From Aurantiochytrium sp. KH105 (lineage: Eukaryota; Sar; Bigyra; Thraustochytrida; Thraustochytriidae), in assembly GCA_003116975.1 (NCBI GenBank), contig BGKB01000015.1:124001-188000 (forward strand): a DNA stretch of 64,000 nt, given 5' to 3'. Position 1 is the stretch's first letter, and each line of letters opens with the position of its first letter. The notes beneath the pieces were generated by a model. The model saw only the letters and a program-made list of their open reading frames with translations. It was not told where the DNA came from and ran no database searches. A program made the position numbers and the translations under genes. Below are positions 50,153-59,216 of this stretch, piece after piece.

Positions 50153-53100
50153 ATGGAAGCGCTTGCGCAGGCGCGGCGCGCTCTTGAACAGAGACGCGAA
50201 GCGCGTGACGCTGCCGAAGGCGCCATCGAGGAGTTATGCGTCAAAGCATTGTCGCGACGCTGCGCTCAACTCCGTAAACAACTCGAACTCCACCGCGCCT
50301 CAGACCAGGAAGAGGCGCGCATTGCCTCTGCAAAAGAAGCGAAACGGCAACAACAACAACAGTCACAGCAAAAGGCTGCGTCGACCCTTACCTCTGACCA
50401 AAGAGCGCAAATCCGTGCGCGCCTCGTCGCATTTTACGAGCAGCACAACAAAGCAAAGGCCAATGACGTAGATAAGGTCCTCAGCCACTTTGAGGGCAGG
50501 CTTGAGGCGCTCAACGAAGCTCTCATCATGCAGTATGGCAAGGGCATCAGACTCAATGTGCAAGAGGATCCTGAAGCTGCCGCTGCTGTCCAGGTTCGCA
50601 AAGATATCGCCTCCTCAGACATTCCGGACCCGCGCACCATGCTCGAAGCCCGCGTCACTCGCCATGAGGACCTCTTTCGTGCTGCTGCCGAGGAGAAATT
50701 TCTCCCGCGACACATGTTCAAGTTTCGATCCAGCTCCGGCAAGTCCATGGTGGGTCTGCAGGACTTTTGGATCGAGGAAATTGCAGGTACCCTCCGCGCC
50801 GATCTCTGCTTAAAACAATCCAAGGCTTCGCAGTCAAATGGCCAGGCCAACGGTGCAGAAAGTTCACCCACGGCTCAAAAGTCTAAGACCCCTTCGACAG
50901 CAGCAGCAGCAGCAGCAGCAGGTGGATCTGGAGCAGCTGAAAAGGCACATCGTCGCAGTGTTCCGATCCCAGAACTTGGCCTGCGCACCGTCAAGCCCAT
51001 TAAAGTTGTCTGCAGGACCAACCAACTAAAAATTGTTGAAAAGGTGGTGCCTAGTGATCCTCCAGAAAATGGAATTGGCAAGACGTACACGTTGGACAGT
51101 CTCGATGTAGAGTGTGAAGTCGACTTTTCCCTCGTCTTCGAGTACCGTCGTGTCAGCGCTGAGTCGCATCGACGGCGCTGGCGCGCGGCCCCGCAGTTTT
51201 CCTTCAAGGTGTCCAAGCTCAAGACACAGCACACCTTTGTGGACTCGCTACTTCGCACAGTGATCAACTCGGCTCTGCCCGCCGAGATCCGTCGAGCCTG
51301 TGAAAAGTACCTTGTCAGCGAGCTTGGCACGCTCATGCTCGACGCTCGCACGCGCACTGCCAACCAAGATCGCTCCATGGGGCTTGCCATTCTCTGTGAA
51401 GTTTTCATTGGAGGATGGCCACCTCGGCGCGCCTTTCGTGTCGATCTGCATCGCTCTCTCAAAACCAACGAACAAAAGCTGGTTGCAGAAGTCTTGAGCA
51501 AGCTTAAGGCCACTCCAGATCAAATGCAGACTCTCCATGCCCTCAATGATCACTTTGCGGCTCAGGCACGCGCAAACGATGCAAAAGCATCTTCTTCGTC
51601 ATCCTCTTCTTCCGGGGGGAATGGTGGCGGGTTACGTCACTGGATCAATCTGGCAGCTCGCGGCACGGGTGCCGCCAAGGAGATGAAAGATGTGCCCGTT
51701 TGGGCCCAGGGGCTCTTGCCCATGCCCGCTGTCACCCTCGAGAATCTCATCCGGCTCAGGTCCGGCCTCTTCGTTGCCGATCTCGTGTCGTCAAGAGGGG
51801 CCAACGCTGCAGACCTTGACTCTGACGAGGAAGCTGGCATGACCACAGACGAGGAACTTTTTACGGCGAGCGAGCAGTCTGAGTCCGAGTCGGAGTCAGA
51901 GTCAGAGGCTGAGTCTGAGCCAGATGATGAGTCCGAGGCTGCCGGGTCCAACGAAGCCTCCCGTGAGGCCGCCGACGCGAACAATACGAGGGACAATTCG
52001 AGCTTAAATCAACGCGCTCGCATCGGTCTCAACGACTTCAAATCCCAAGAAGCGAGCACTGAGTTCGCCCAAGAGTATAATGAGGTCGTTGCGCGTGCCG
52101 TTCGTGCGCAAGAGGAAGCGCAAACTGTGCTTGACCAGATCTGCGACAAAGCCAAGATTCCCCGCTGGAGCCTTGCCAAGCTCATGCAGCATCTCGAACG
52201 CAACGTACTCTGCAAAAAGATTTCTGCTGAACTACAAGTGCACGCCATGGATTGCCGCCTCGATGCGGATGTGACTGTCGAAACGCTGCAGTCTTTATTT
52301 TTCAAGGAGCTACGCATGTCGCGATCGTTCATTGGCGAGATCGCCTACCAACGTCACCTCAAGGCGTTGCATCAAGCTTTTACTCCTGCCAAGCTCGCAA
52401 TCATTGCGATCAAGTCCCTAGCGGGCAACCTACGCTTCACCTTTACGGGAGCCGTCTCTGGCGGTAGCATGCCTGCCTTTGAGATCTCTTTCAAGGACCT
52501 CACCTCGGAGGGCGTCGTCGATCTCCAGTTGAGTAATCTTCGTCTCGGTGGCAACTTCAAAGAGTTCATTGTGTGGTTCGTTTCATTTCTCAAACAGATG
52601 CGGAGCCGCAGCGCCATGTCGCGCAAGCAAAAGAAAAAGTCCACCGAGATTGTCCGGGCGCTCGAGCAAGATGTGCTCAAGCACGTGGAGCTCTTGCAGT
52701 TTTTCCTCGACCTCGAGCTTTCGATTGCACAGCATCATCAAGACGAGGTCTCGCTCATTTTCGCCATGACTGCGCAAAAGGAAAACCCGCGTCCCGCGCT
52801 CAGCGCTCAGCTGGCTGGCGAGCTGTGGCACATGTTGCCGCATCATACACTCTATTTCCCTTTTGCTATGGAGGCACGAAAGATGGCGCTTAAACTCTTT
52901 ACGGGTGAAGCCGGGACCGCGCAGGGCACGGGCGCTCAGCTCACTGCCTCCATTTCTTCCGAGATGCCGCAGTCCGTTGCAGATCTCGCGCTGACCCTGC
53001 TTGGTGACGCGGGTCTGAAAGCACGGGAGCTTTCGACCCAAGATGCTCATTATGTTGCCGGCTTCACGGCGCTTCTCCTTGCAGCTACTGGAGACGACGC

Positions 53101-53272
53101 CCTTGTCCGCGCTATCAACCCAGATGTCGAAGATGAAGGCCAGACGGACCTTGAAGATGACGAGGAGGAAGAAGAAGAAGAAGAAGAAGAAGAAGAGGAC
53201 GAACAAGGGAGAAAAGAAGATGCTGGTGCCGATGGCGATGATGAGGCCGACGCAGACGATGAGTCTGCGTAG
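50153..53272 (+). CDS. Large orphan protein with an FYxxxN motif and two beta-rich regions
   Basis: 1039 aa from ATG 50153; in-frame codons upstream have no ATG. Residues 1-75 form an Arg/Ala-rich coiled coil. Residues ~88-130 (RARLVAFYEQHNKAKANDVDKVLSHFEGRLEALNEALIMQYG) match a short helical motif, FYxxYNPxKxxxVxxxLxxYxGxEEExxxxLxxKYG, found in many protist proteins with no agreed function. Two segments (about 295-420 and 765-855) are beta-strand-rich with alternating hydrophobics. A Ser/Glu-rich acidic stretch lies at ~558-605 and a polyglutamate run near the C-terminus (53163-53198). I do not recognise the protein. The beta-rich parts faintly recall lipid-transfer groove domains, but I would not name it so without structure prediction. 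Confidence 0.8.
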   Translation: MEALAQARRALEQRREARDAAEGAIEELCVKALSRRCAQLRKQLELHRASDQEEARIASAKEAKRQQQQQSQQKAASTLTSDQRAQIRARLVAFYEQHNKAKANDVDKVLSHFEGRLEALNEALIMQYGKGIRLNVQEDPEAAAAVQVRKDIASSDIPDPRTMLEARVTRHEDLFRAAAEEKFLPRHMFKFRSSSGKSMVGLQDFWIEEIAGTLRADLCLKQSKASQSNGQANGAESSPTAQKSKTPSTAAAAAAAGGSGAAEKAHRRSVPIPELGLRTVKPIKVVCRTNQLKIVEKVVPSDPPENGIGKTYTLDSLDVECEVDFSLVFEYRRVSAESHRRRWRAAPQFSFKVSKLKTQHTFVDSLLRTVINSALPAEIRRACEKYLVSELGTLMLDARTRTANQDRSMGLAILCEVFIGGWPPRRAFRVDLHRSLKTNEQKLVAEVLSKLKATPDQMQTLHALNDHFAAQARANDAKASSSSSSSSGGNGGGLRHWINLAARGTGAAKEMKDVPVWAQGLLPMPAVTLENLIRLRSGLFVADLVSSRGANAADLDSDEEAGMTTDEELFTASEQSESESESESEAESEPDDESEAAGSNEASREAADANNTRDNSSLNQRARIGLNDFKSQEASTEFAQEYNEVVARAVRAQEEAQTVLDQICDKAKIPRWSLAKLMQHLERNVLCKKISAELQVHAMDCRLDADVTVETLQSLFFKELRMSRSFIGEIAYQRHLKALHQAFTPAKLAIIAIKSLAGNLRFTFTGAVSGGSMPAFEISFKDLTSEGVVDLQLSNLRLGGNFKEFIVWFVSFLKQMRSRSAMSRKQKKKSTEIVRALEQDVLKHVELLQFFLDLELSIAQHHQDEVSLIFAMTAQKENPRPALSAQLAGELWHMLPHHTLYFPFAMEARKMALKLFTGEAGTAQGTGAQLTASISSEMPQSVADLALTLLGDAGLKARELSTQDAHYVAGFTALLLAATGDDALVRAINPDVEDEGQTDLEDDEEEEEEEEEEEEDEQGRKEDAGADGDDEADADDESA

Positions 53273-53420
53273 CTACCTGCTCAACATAGATTACTATACC
53301 ACCCACTTGTTGTACACGTTTACACGATGGCTTTTGTTGCATCGTTTCATAAGACTGTTTTCTGCCTGTCTGCTTGCTTAATTGCTTGTTTGCTTGCTGG
53401 CTGGCTGGCTCTTTTCCATT

Positions 53421-55103
53421 TTAATAGCCAATTGCAAGACCGTCAGCGCGGCCATCGGAGCCGCCGCAAAGAACGCCAGTCTTTCGATCGCGTGTGATAA
53501 TCTGAGCACGGCCAAAGAGAAGGCGATCCAGACCCGTCACAGTGCATTTCCCATTGGGCTTAAAAACTCGGTGGCCCATCTTCTCCAGTGTGGCAATGAC
53601 CTCCGGTGAAAAGCCATCCTCAAAAGCGACCTCTCCATTCGCCTCGCCTGCGCAAATGACGAAGCGAGGCATGTCGATCGCAGTTTGTGGGTCAAGCTTG
53701 TAGTCGAGCATGTTCACCATAAGCTGCACATGAGCGGGGGCCTGCGCGAAACCGCCCATGTTCGTAAAGCTACAATATAGCTCCTGGGTATCGTGGTGCA
53801 GAGCCAGCGCGGGAATGATCGTATGATACGGCCGCTTGCGTGGCGCTACAACGTTCAAGTGGTCGGAGACTAGAGAAAAGTTGGCGCCGCGATTCTGTAG
53901 CGTAAAGCCACAGCCTTTCGGGACAATGCCACTACCGAACCCCTCATAATTCGAATTGACCATTGAGACTGCATTACCTGCGCCGTCAATGACCTGAAAA
54001 GATACCGTATCACTTCCGGCCATGGGTGTGCCGTACTTGACATCGGCGACTGCGTGATCTTCACGAAAGTTCTTGATTTGAATATCCGCATAAGACGAAT
54101 CAATGAGACCCTGAATGGGGACGTCGACGACGTCGGGGTCGGCCACGAACTGACGCGCGTCCGCAAAAGCAAAACGCATGCACTCAACGAGAAGGTGAAG
54201 ATGCTCTTTGCTACCATGTGCCATCGTTTCCGGATCGAGGCCCTTGCCCTGACGCTTTGCTGCAGCGAGTAGGTTCAGACCCATGAGTGCAGCAATGCCC
54301 TGACCGCTTGGTGGCACCTCGATCACATCCATGTCTCCGTACCGAACGTGAATCGGCTCTGGAAACGTACTTACGTGGGCTGCGAGGTCACCTTGCTCCA
54401 TGGTGGAACCCATTTCATTCAAGATGCGACAAATGGCCTCGCCAGCGCGTCCTTTGTAAAAGGCATCCTTACCCCCAGCGCCAAGTTCGCGCAATGTGCG
54501 AGCAAGTCCTGGATTGCGAAAAATCTCGCCAGCGCGCGGCGCACGAGCTCCGCCCGAGCTTGCTTCGTCCTGGACAAGCATTTCACCACGAGTGCTTTCA
54601 GGCCGAAGCTGGACGCTTTGCCTTTCCCATTCGAGTGCTGTAATTCCTGCAACGGGAAAGCCCTCTTCCGCAAGAGCTGCAGCAGGCTCGAGAACCTTGG
54701 CCAGCGGCATGGTGCCCCAACGTTTGACCGCATCGTCCCAGCCCGCTGCAGTTCCGGGGACGGTGACACAATGGACGCTCGAGGGGTCAAGAGCAGTTGC
54801 CTCAGGAGCGGACTCGCTCTTGGCGCGGTCGAGCGTCAACTTTGCGGGAGATCTGCCTGACCCATTCAGCGCAAAGACTTTTTTGGTCGCTGCTTCATAG
54901 AAAAGAAGGAAACAGTCACCGCCCAGGCCCGTCGAGCACGGCTCGGTCACGTTCAGGGTTGCCGCCATGGCAATGGCTGCGTCCACCGCATTGCCGCCCT
55001 CGCGAAGAATGTGCAGGCCATGAGAGCTTGCTAGCGACTGCGAGCTCGCTACCATGCCGTGCCGCGCGAACACCGCCGAGCGTCGCGACTGAAAGAGTAC
55101 CAT
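53421..55103 (-). CDS. GGT: Gamma-glutamyltransferase-like N-terminal-nucleophile hydrolase
   Basis: 560 aa from ATG 55103. GGT hallmarks: LREGGNAVDAAIAMAATLNVTEP, TGLGGDCFLL (59-67), PSGQGIAALMGLNLL, and the autoprocessing site GSDTVSFQVID with T366 as the predicted catalytic N-terminal residue of the small subunit. FGSGIVPKGCGFTLQNRGANF and GGFAQAPAHVQ follow. GGTs cleave the gamma-glutamyl bond of glutathione. Unlike animal GGT1 it has no membrane anchor or signal peptide, so it resembles the soluble, bacterial YwrD-like branch. Acceptor specificity cannot be judged. Length is typical (about 530-580 aa). Convergent with the large orphan gene 148 bases away. Confidence 0.92.
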   Translation of the reverse strand: MVLFQSRRSAVFARHGMVASSQSLASSHGLHILREGGNAVDAAIAMAATLNVTEPCSTGLGGDCFLLFYEAATKKVFALNGSGRSPAKLTLDRAKSESAPEATALDPSSVHCVTVPGTAAGWDDAVKRWGTMPLAKVLEPAAALAEEGFPVAGITALEWERQSVQLRPESTRGEMLVQDEASSGGARAPRAGEIFRNPGLARTLRELGAGGKDAFYKGRAGEAICRILNEMGSTMEQGDLAAHVSTFPEPIHVRYGDMDVIEVPPSGQGIAALMGLNLLAAAKRQGKGLDPETMAHGSKEHLHLLVECMRFAFADARQFVADPDVVDVPIQGLIDSSYADIQIKNFREDHAVADVKYGTPMAGSDTVSFQVIDGAGNAVSMVNSNYEGFGSGIVPKGCGFTLQNRGANFSLVSDHLNVVAPRKRPYHTIIPALALHHDTQELYCSFTNMGGFAQAPAHVQLMVNMLDYKLDPQTAIDMPRFVICAGEANGEVAFEDGFSPEVIATLEKMGHRVFKPNGKCTVTGLDRLLFGRAQIITRDRKTGVLCGGSDGRADGLAIGY

Positions 55104-56231
55104 CGCTCCCGCCCCAGCTCCAGAAACGTGGTGTTGTATGTTTGTGTGCTTGTTTGTTTGGCATCACGACCGCAGTGTTTGTATCTTTCTGTTTTCTCTG
55201 CAGACGTACACACTGCTGAGCGAGACCTCACAAAAGTCTAGTTCCGTCGTGCGTTGACTCAATAGCTTGCGAAATACTACACGCATCGGCCTGAGAGGAC
55301 CCTTTACTCCGAAAGTGAACGCGCTGGGGCCAGGGAGGTGTAAGTGACGCCTCAAGAACATACTTTTGATATAAAAGCTCTCTCAGCACGCTCACTTTTC
55401 TGCTCCTTGCTAGCGCCCCAAACCAGCGAGTAGGCGCCTCCGCACTGATTCGCGCGTCGAGACGAGCGCCTCTCGATTCTTGCAGTCACAGATTGATTTC
55501 GCCACCACCGCGCGCATATGGGCTTTTTGCAGCTCTGGGCATTGGCAAGCGGTACATCACCTCATGTCACCTCACCTTGTTTTGCTTTGCAAATGTATCC
55601 TACCTTACGCGACTTCTCCGTGTTAAGATCATGAAACGCCGAAGTAGAGCTCGCGCGCAGTAAAATTTGGCATCTTCAAAGAATGAGCTATTTACCATAC
55701 GTCAGAGAATCGAATGAAATGGGTTGCGGAGGTATCCGTTTTTTATAAATGCTTGCGGAGGTTCTTTTTCCGCTGAAAGAGACTAAAGCACTGTGTACGG
55801 GGCAGCTGGCCGCTCGTTCTGGCAAAGATTTCTTGTGAGCGACTCTTTGTCACGACAGTTCAGAAGTTGGTTGCGGATGAAGCTAGGAGTTGCACACGCT
55901 TATACATACTACACTACGTACGTTGTAAAGGTGATTGTGAAAACATTATGGCATCCTGACGCAGTATTTCGACGCGGAGTTGCAAGCAACAAGACGCATC
56001 CAAAAACGAACCAGTCGGCGCCAGCATCAGAGAGGAAACGTTGAAGCGACTGCTGTCGGGCAGGCCGCAAGGAACGCTGCCTCGACCGGGCAGTATCGCG
56101 TACACTTCCGTGATCACAAGCCAGAATACGAGGCGAACCACGAGCGTGGCGACATGCAGCGCCAGCGGTGGTCAGCCCTCTTTTCGCGTGTTGCGGACCG
56201 ACTTGGTCTCGCCAAAAAGCCCGAGCCTGAA
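55104..56231. other. Divergent promoter region between GGT-like and CAMK-like genes
   Basis: 1.1 kb. TATA-like boxes on the plus strand lie at 55369-55376 (TATAAAAG) and 55744-55750 (TATAAAT). The last 250 bases are open in the kinase frame but lack an ATG before 56154. Confidence 0.5.
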
Positions 56232-57641
56232 ATGGGCACTTGCATCTCCAGCAGCGCCAGCGGTGCCGATGCGTTTATGGAAAACGGCGAGGTCTCGGGT
56301 TCTCATGCTCAGGGTAGCCAACAGCAGCTAGACATTTGCACAGACAACCACATGCTGTCCGAGACTCCGCTCGGAGAAACCCACGCGTCAAATCTATCAT
56401 CTGCCCCGTCGTCTCCATCGGTGAACGATCGCGATTCCGGACGCAGTATTGGCGCCGCATCAGAAGGGAAAAATGCCGAAGCTGCGAAAGGTAAAGAAGC
56501 AAACGCTGCACGCGCGGAAAAAGTGCGACCTGGAGACAAGCGTCTGAGCCAATTGTGCTCCAAGGGCACTTTCGAGGAAAAGTACCAGATATTGGATGAG
56601 GTTCTTGGTGCAGGTCAGTTTGCTGTCGTCCGCACTTGTCGAGAGAAAAGCTCTGGCAAAGTGCGTGCTGTGAAGCTCATCGAGCGCAAACGCACTTCCC
56701 AGGAACGCCTAGGTTTGGAAATTGATATGCTCATGCGTCTGCGTGGGCACCCGAACATTGTGGGCCTCTATGACGTCTTTTTGACCGACACCGAGGTGCA
56801 GTTGGTCACGGAGCTCGTTCCTGGCGGAGAGCTTTTCGAGCATTTGGTCAGCAACGGACCATACTCCGAGGCGGAGGCCGCTAGATTCATGCGTCGCATT
56901 GCATCAGCAGTAGAATATCTGCACCGTAATCACATTGTACACCGCGACCTCAAACCAGAAAACATCCTGCTCACCTCGCATGACCCGTTGTTGGCTGATG
57001 TCAAGGTGGCAGACTTTGGCCTGGCCCGCATGTATACAGAAAGCGCCATGCAGACCGTTTGCGGGACGTGGGCGTATGCAGCGCCAGAGGTTCGCAACGA
57101 TCCGTTTGGCTATGGACCCAAGGTTGACGTGTGGAGCATGGGAGTCATCATGTACGTGCTCTTGGTTGCCTATCATCCGTTCGATACCACTGGCAAGCTC
57201 TCCGAGGACGAGCTGTGGTACAAGATTGAGAACGGCATGTTCGACTTTCGGGACAAGGCATGGCGCAAGATTTCCGAAGAGGCCAAGGATCTCATTGATC
57301 GAATGCTCGTGCTCGATCCTGAGAAGCGGCTTTCCGCAGAGGAAGTTCTGGCACACCCATGGCTGAGCGGATGCCAGCAACCATTAAACCCGCTCTCTCC
57401 TCGCATCAACTCGGACCTTGCCATTATGCGCTCGCGCTATGCTCGTCGCAAGCTCTCTGTCGCAACAAAGGCCGTGTGGGCACAAGCGGCATTCGCGGCG
57501 AACATTGCTCATCACGGTGGCGCAGCAGCAAGTAACAATGCCAGAGAAGCGCCTTCGCCGGCGCTGGAACAAACAGTGGAGGAAAAGGAGGTTGTTTTCC
57601 ACGAGGCCTTTTTAGCAGCCAACAGATCACTTACAAACTAA
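56232..57641 (+). CDS. CAMK-group Ser/Thr protein kinase with a predicted N-myristoylated start
   Basis: I chose ATG 56232 (469 aa) because it reads MGTCISSSASG, a strong N-myristoylation consensus with Ser at position 6, a palmitoylatable Cys at 4 and good context (gaaATGg). ATG 56154, 26 codons upstream, is the alternative. After a disordered Ser/Ala/Glu region the kinase domain spans about 118-375: LGAGQFAVV, K148, HRDLKPEN (237-244), DFGLA (261-265), CGTWAYAAPE (277-286) and HPWLSG. All catalytic residues are present. The CGTxxYxAPE and HPW features place it with the CaMK/DCLK/CDPK-like group. A possible autoregulatory helix lies after 376; no EF-hands. Predicted to be membrane-tethered. 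Confidence 0.88.
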   Translation: MGTCISSSASGADAFMENGEVSGSHAQGSQQQLDICTDNHMLSETPLGETHASNLSSAPSSPSVNDRDSGRSIGAASEGKNAEAAKGKEANAARAEKVRPGDKRLSQLCSKGTFEEKYQILDEVLGAGQFAVVRTCREKSSGKVRAVKLIERKRTSQERLGLEIDMLMRLRGHPNIVGLYDVFLTDTEVQLVTELVPGGELFEHLVSNGPYSEAEAARFMRRIASAVEYLHRNHIVHRDLKPENILLTSHDPLLADVKVADFGLARMYTESAMQTVCGTWAYAAPEVRNDPFGYGPKVDVWSMGVIMYVLLVAYHPFDTTGKLSEDELWYKIENGMFDFRDKAWRKISEEAKDLIDRMLVLDPEKRLSAEEVLAHPWLSGCQQPLNPLSPRINSDLAIMRSRYARRKLSVATKAVWAQAAFAANIAHHGGAAASNNAREAPSPALEQTVEEKEVVFHEAFLAANRSLTN

Positions 57642-58861
57642 TTCTTTTTCTTTATCAAAGCCGCGAGTATCCGCGCAGATCCACCCAAAAGAGGGAGCAC
57701 AGCCGGAATGGTAAAGGGCATGAAAACTGCGAACCAATGCTCGGGGGGAAAATACAATTGCGGAAGAAGGCTTGGGTCAAAGAAGGCCTTTTCCGCGAGA
57801 ACAAAAGCATCCCGGGTGTTTCTGAGACATACATCGCTTACTGTGCCATTTGTTTGAGCTTGTGTCTTGCTCTCAAAATCGCATACATTGAGTGCACGCT
57901 GACTGGCAGCCAAAGCTTCTCTGAAATCGATTGCAACGCGCTCCACAATAGTCATATGACCCGATCCTTGCACGAGGTCCCCCAGTGCAGCGAGGGTCTG
58001 TGTGGCTGAAACAATGTATGTTTTGGCGCGTCGCGCGCGTTCTCTCCGTGTGATCTTGGCGCCTGGCGTGTGGTCAAGATGAAGAGCGGCGCGAATAAAT
58101 TGTTCAAAAATAGCCATGGTCGGTTGAAGCATTTCGGCAGAGACGCGTTGGGTTTCATTGGCGGCTAGCGGCAAGATGCTGACACCGCCCCAGCGTGGCA
58201 CATAAAATGCGGTCACGAGGTCTCCACGCTCATCTTGGATGTGCGTTGACGCCTTGTCAGGTAAATGTGCCATGAGGTGAATAACGCGCTCGCGCGCACT
58301 GTCCTGCAGCGGGCTCGCATTCCAGTCGTTGGCGCTCATGAATGCTTCCAGGTCTCTGACAGGAATGCGGTCTGTTGTTGCGCCACGAGCAAGTCGCGAA
58401 AAGTACAGCACCTGCGTGTCGATCTCAAAGCGGGCGAGCGCGCTAACATCGGCCAGAAAGGTGCCCAGGTGCCTGGCAACGGCGGCTTCAACGTCCCAGT
58501 CCACGGGCCCGCGGGCGCTTTCATCGACCATGAGACCCAGCACGAGTCTGTAGGTTGCGGTGCAGCTCGCATCCTCGTCGCCGGGCTCGGTCCCCGAGTC
58601 CGCGGTGGCCTTCGCGACGCGCGCCTCGAGGTCGGCGGCCTCGCGCAGAGGCAACGCGGCGCTCTTCTCGAGCGCTGTTTCCAGGACGAGCGCTGCCAGG
58701 CCGAGGCAGCCTGCGACGAGAAGCACGGCGCAGACGACGCGGCGCAGCAGTTCCGCCGACGCCCCCATCTTGCAGAGCGCGCGCGCGAGAGCGGCAGCAG
58801 CGCCTGCCGCATAAGCAAGCGCCCGAGCTCGCGAGAGATACGGGTATGCATCTGGCTGCAT
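57638..58861 (-). CDS. PIGS: GPI transamidase component PIG-S
   Basis: 407 aa from ATG 58861; ATG at Met32 is an alternative start. A transmembrane segment (about 41-61) precedes a large luminal domain. PIG-S signatures include DERGDLVTAFYVPRWGGVSIL (compare the PRWGG of animal PIG-S) and the C-terminal AFFDPSLLPQLYFPPEHWFAVFMPFTIPAVLPLL, which ends in a second transmembrane segment and KKKN, a dilysine ER-retrieval tail. PIG-S is a subunit of the ER complex that attaches GPI anchors to proteins. At 407 aa it is shorter than human PIG-S (about 555). The stop lies on the last bases of the convergent CAMK gene, so the two CDSs overlap by 4 bases. Confidence 0.87.
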   Translation of the reverse strand: MQPDAYPYLSRARALAYAAGAAAALARALCKMGASAELLRRVVCAVLLVAGCLGLAALVLETALEKSAALPLREAADLEARVAKATADSGTEPGDEDASCTATYRLVLGLMVDESARGPVDWDVEAAVARHLGTFLADVSALARFEIDTQVLYFSRLARGATTDRIPVRDLEAFMSANDWNASPLQDSARERVIHLMAHLPDKASTHIQDERGDLVTAFYVPRWGGVSILPLAANETQRVSAEMLQPTMAIFEQFIRAALHLDHTPGAKITRRERARRAKTYIVSATQTLAALGDLVQGSGHMTIVERVAIDFREALAASQRALNVCDFESKTQAQTNGTVSDVCLRNTRDAFVLAEKAFFDPSLLPQLYFPPEHWFAVFMPFTIPAVLPLLGGSARILAALIKKKN

Positions 58862-59216
58862 GCTGTGTCGTACTCGGTCGTGCTATGCGATAAGATAGCC
58901 GAGGAGGAAGGATACTGAGAGCAAGCGGGCAGCGCAAGCAGACCCGCTTCGCCCTCGCGTGCGACCCGCCCGCACAAACCGCCGCGCCCACGCGCGACGC
59001 GCAGCGCCCCCCCTTTCCTCCCGCCCGCGGCTCCGTTGCGCCCCGTCCTCGGCGCGCCCCCGCTCGCCGTGCGCGCGCCGCACGACCTCGGTCGAGCGGA
59101 GAGTGGCTCGGGATCGGCACGAACCCGAACGAAGCCCCGTCGCAAGCAAAGAGAAGAGGCGAGAAGAGAAGAAAGTTCGCGGGCTCGCGCACTCGCTCAG
59201 GGGCGCACCTGGGAAG
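58862..59216. other. Compact divergent promoter between PIG-S and the M13 peptidase
   Basis: 355 bases separate the two start codons, so a shared bidirectional promoter is likely. The frame upstream of the peptidase is open but Arg-rich, without an ATG and not gene-like. Confidence 0.55.
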
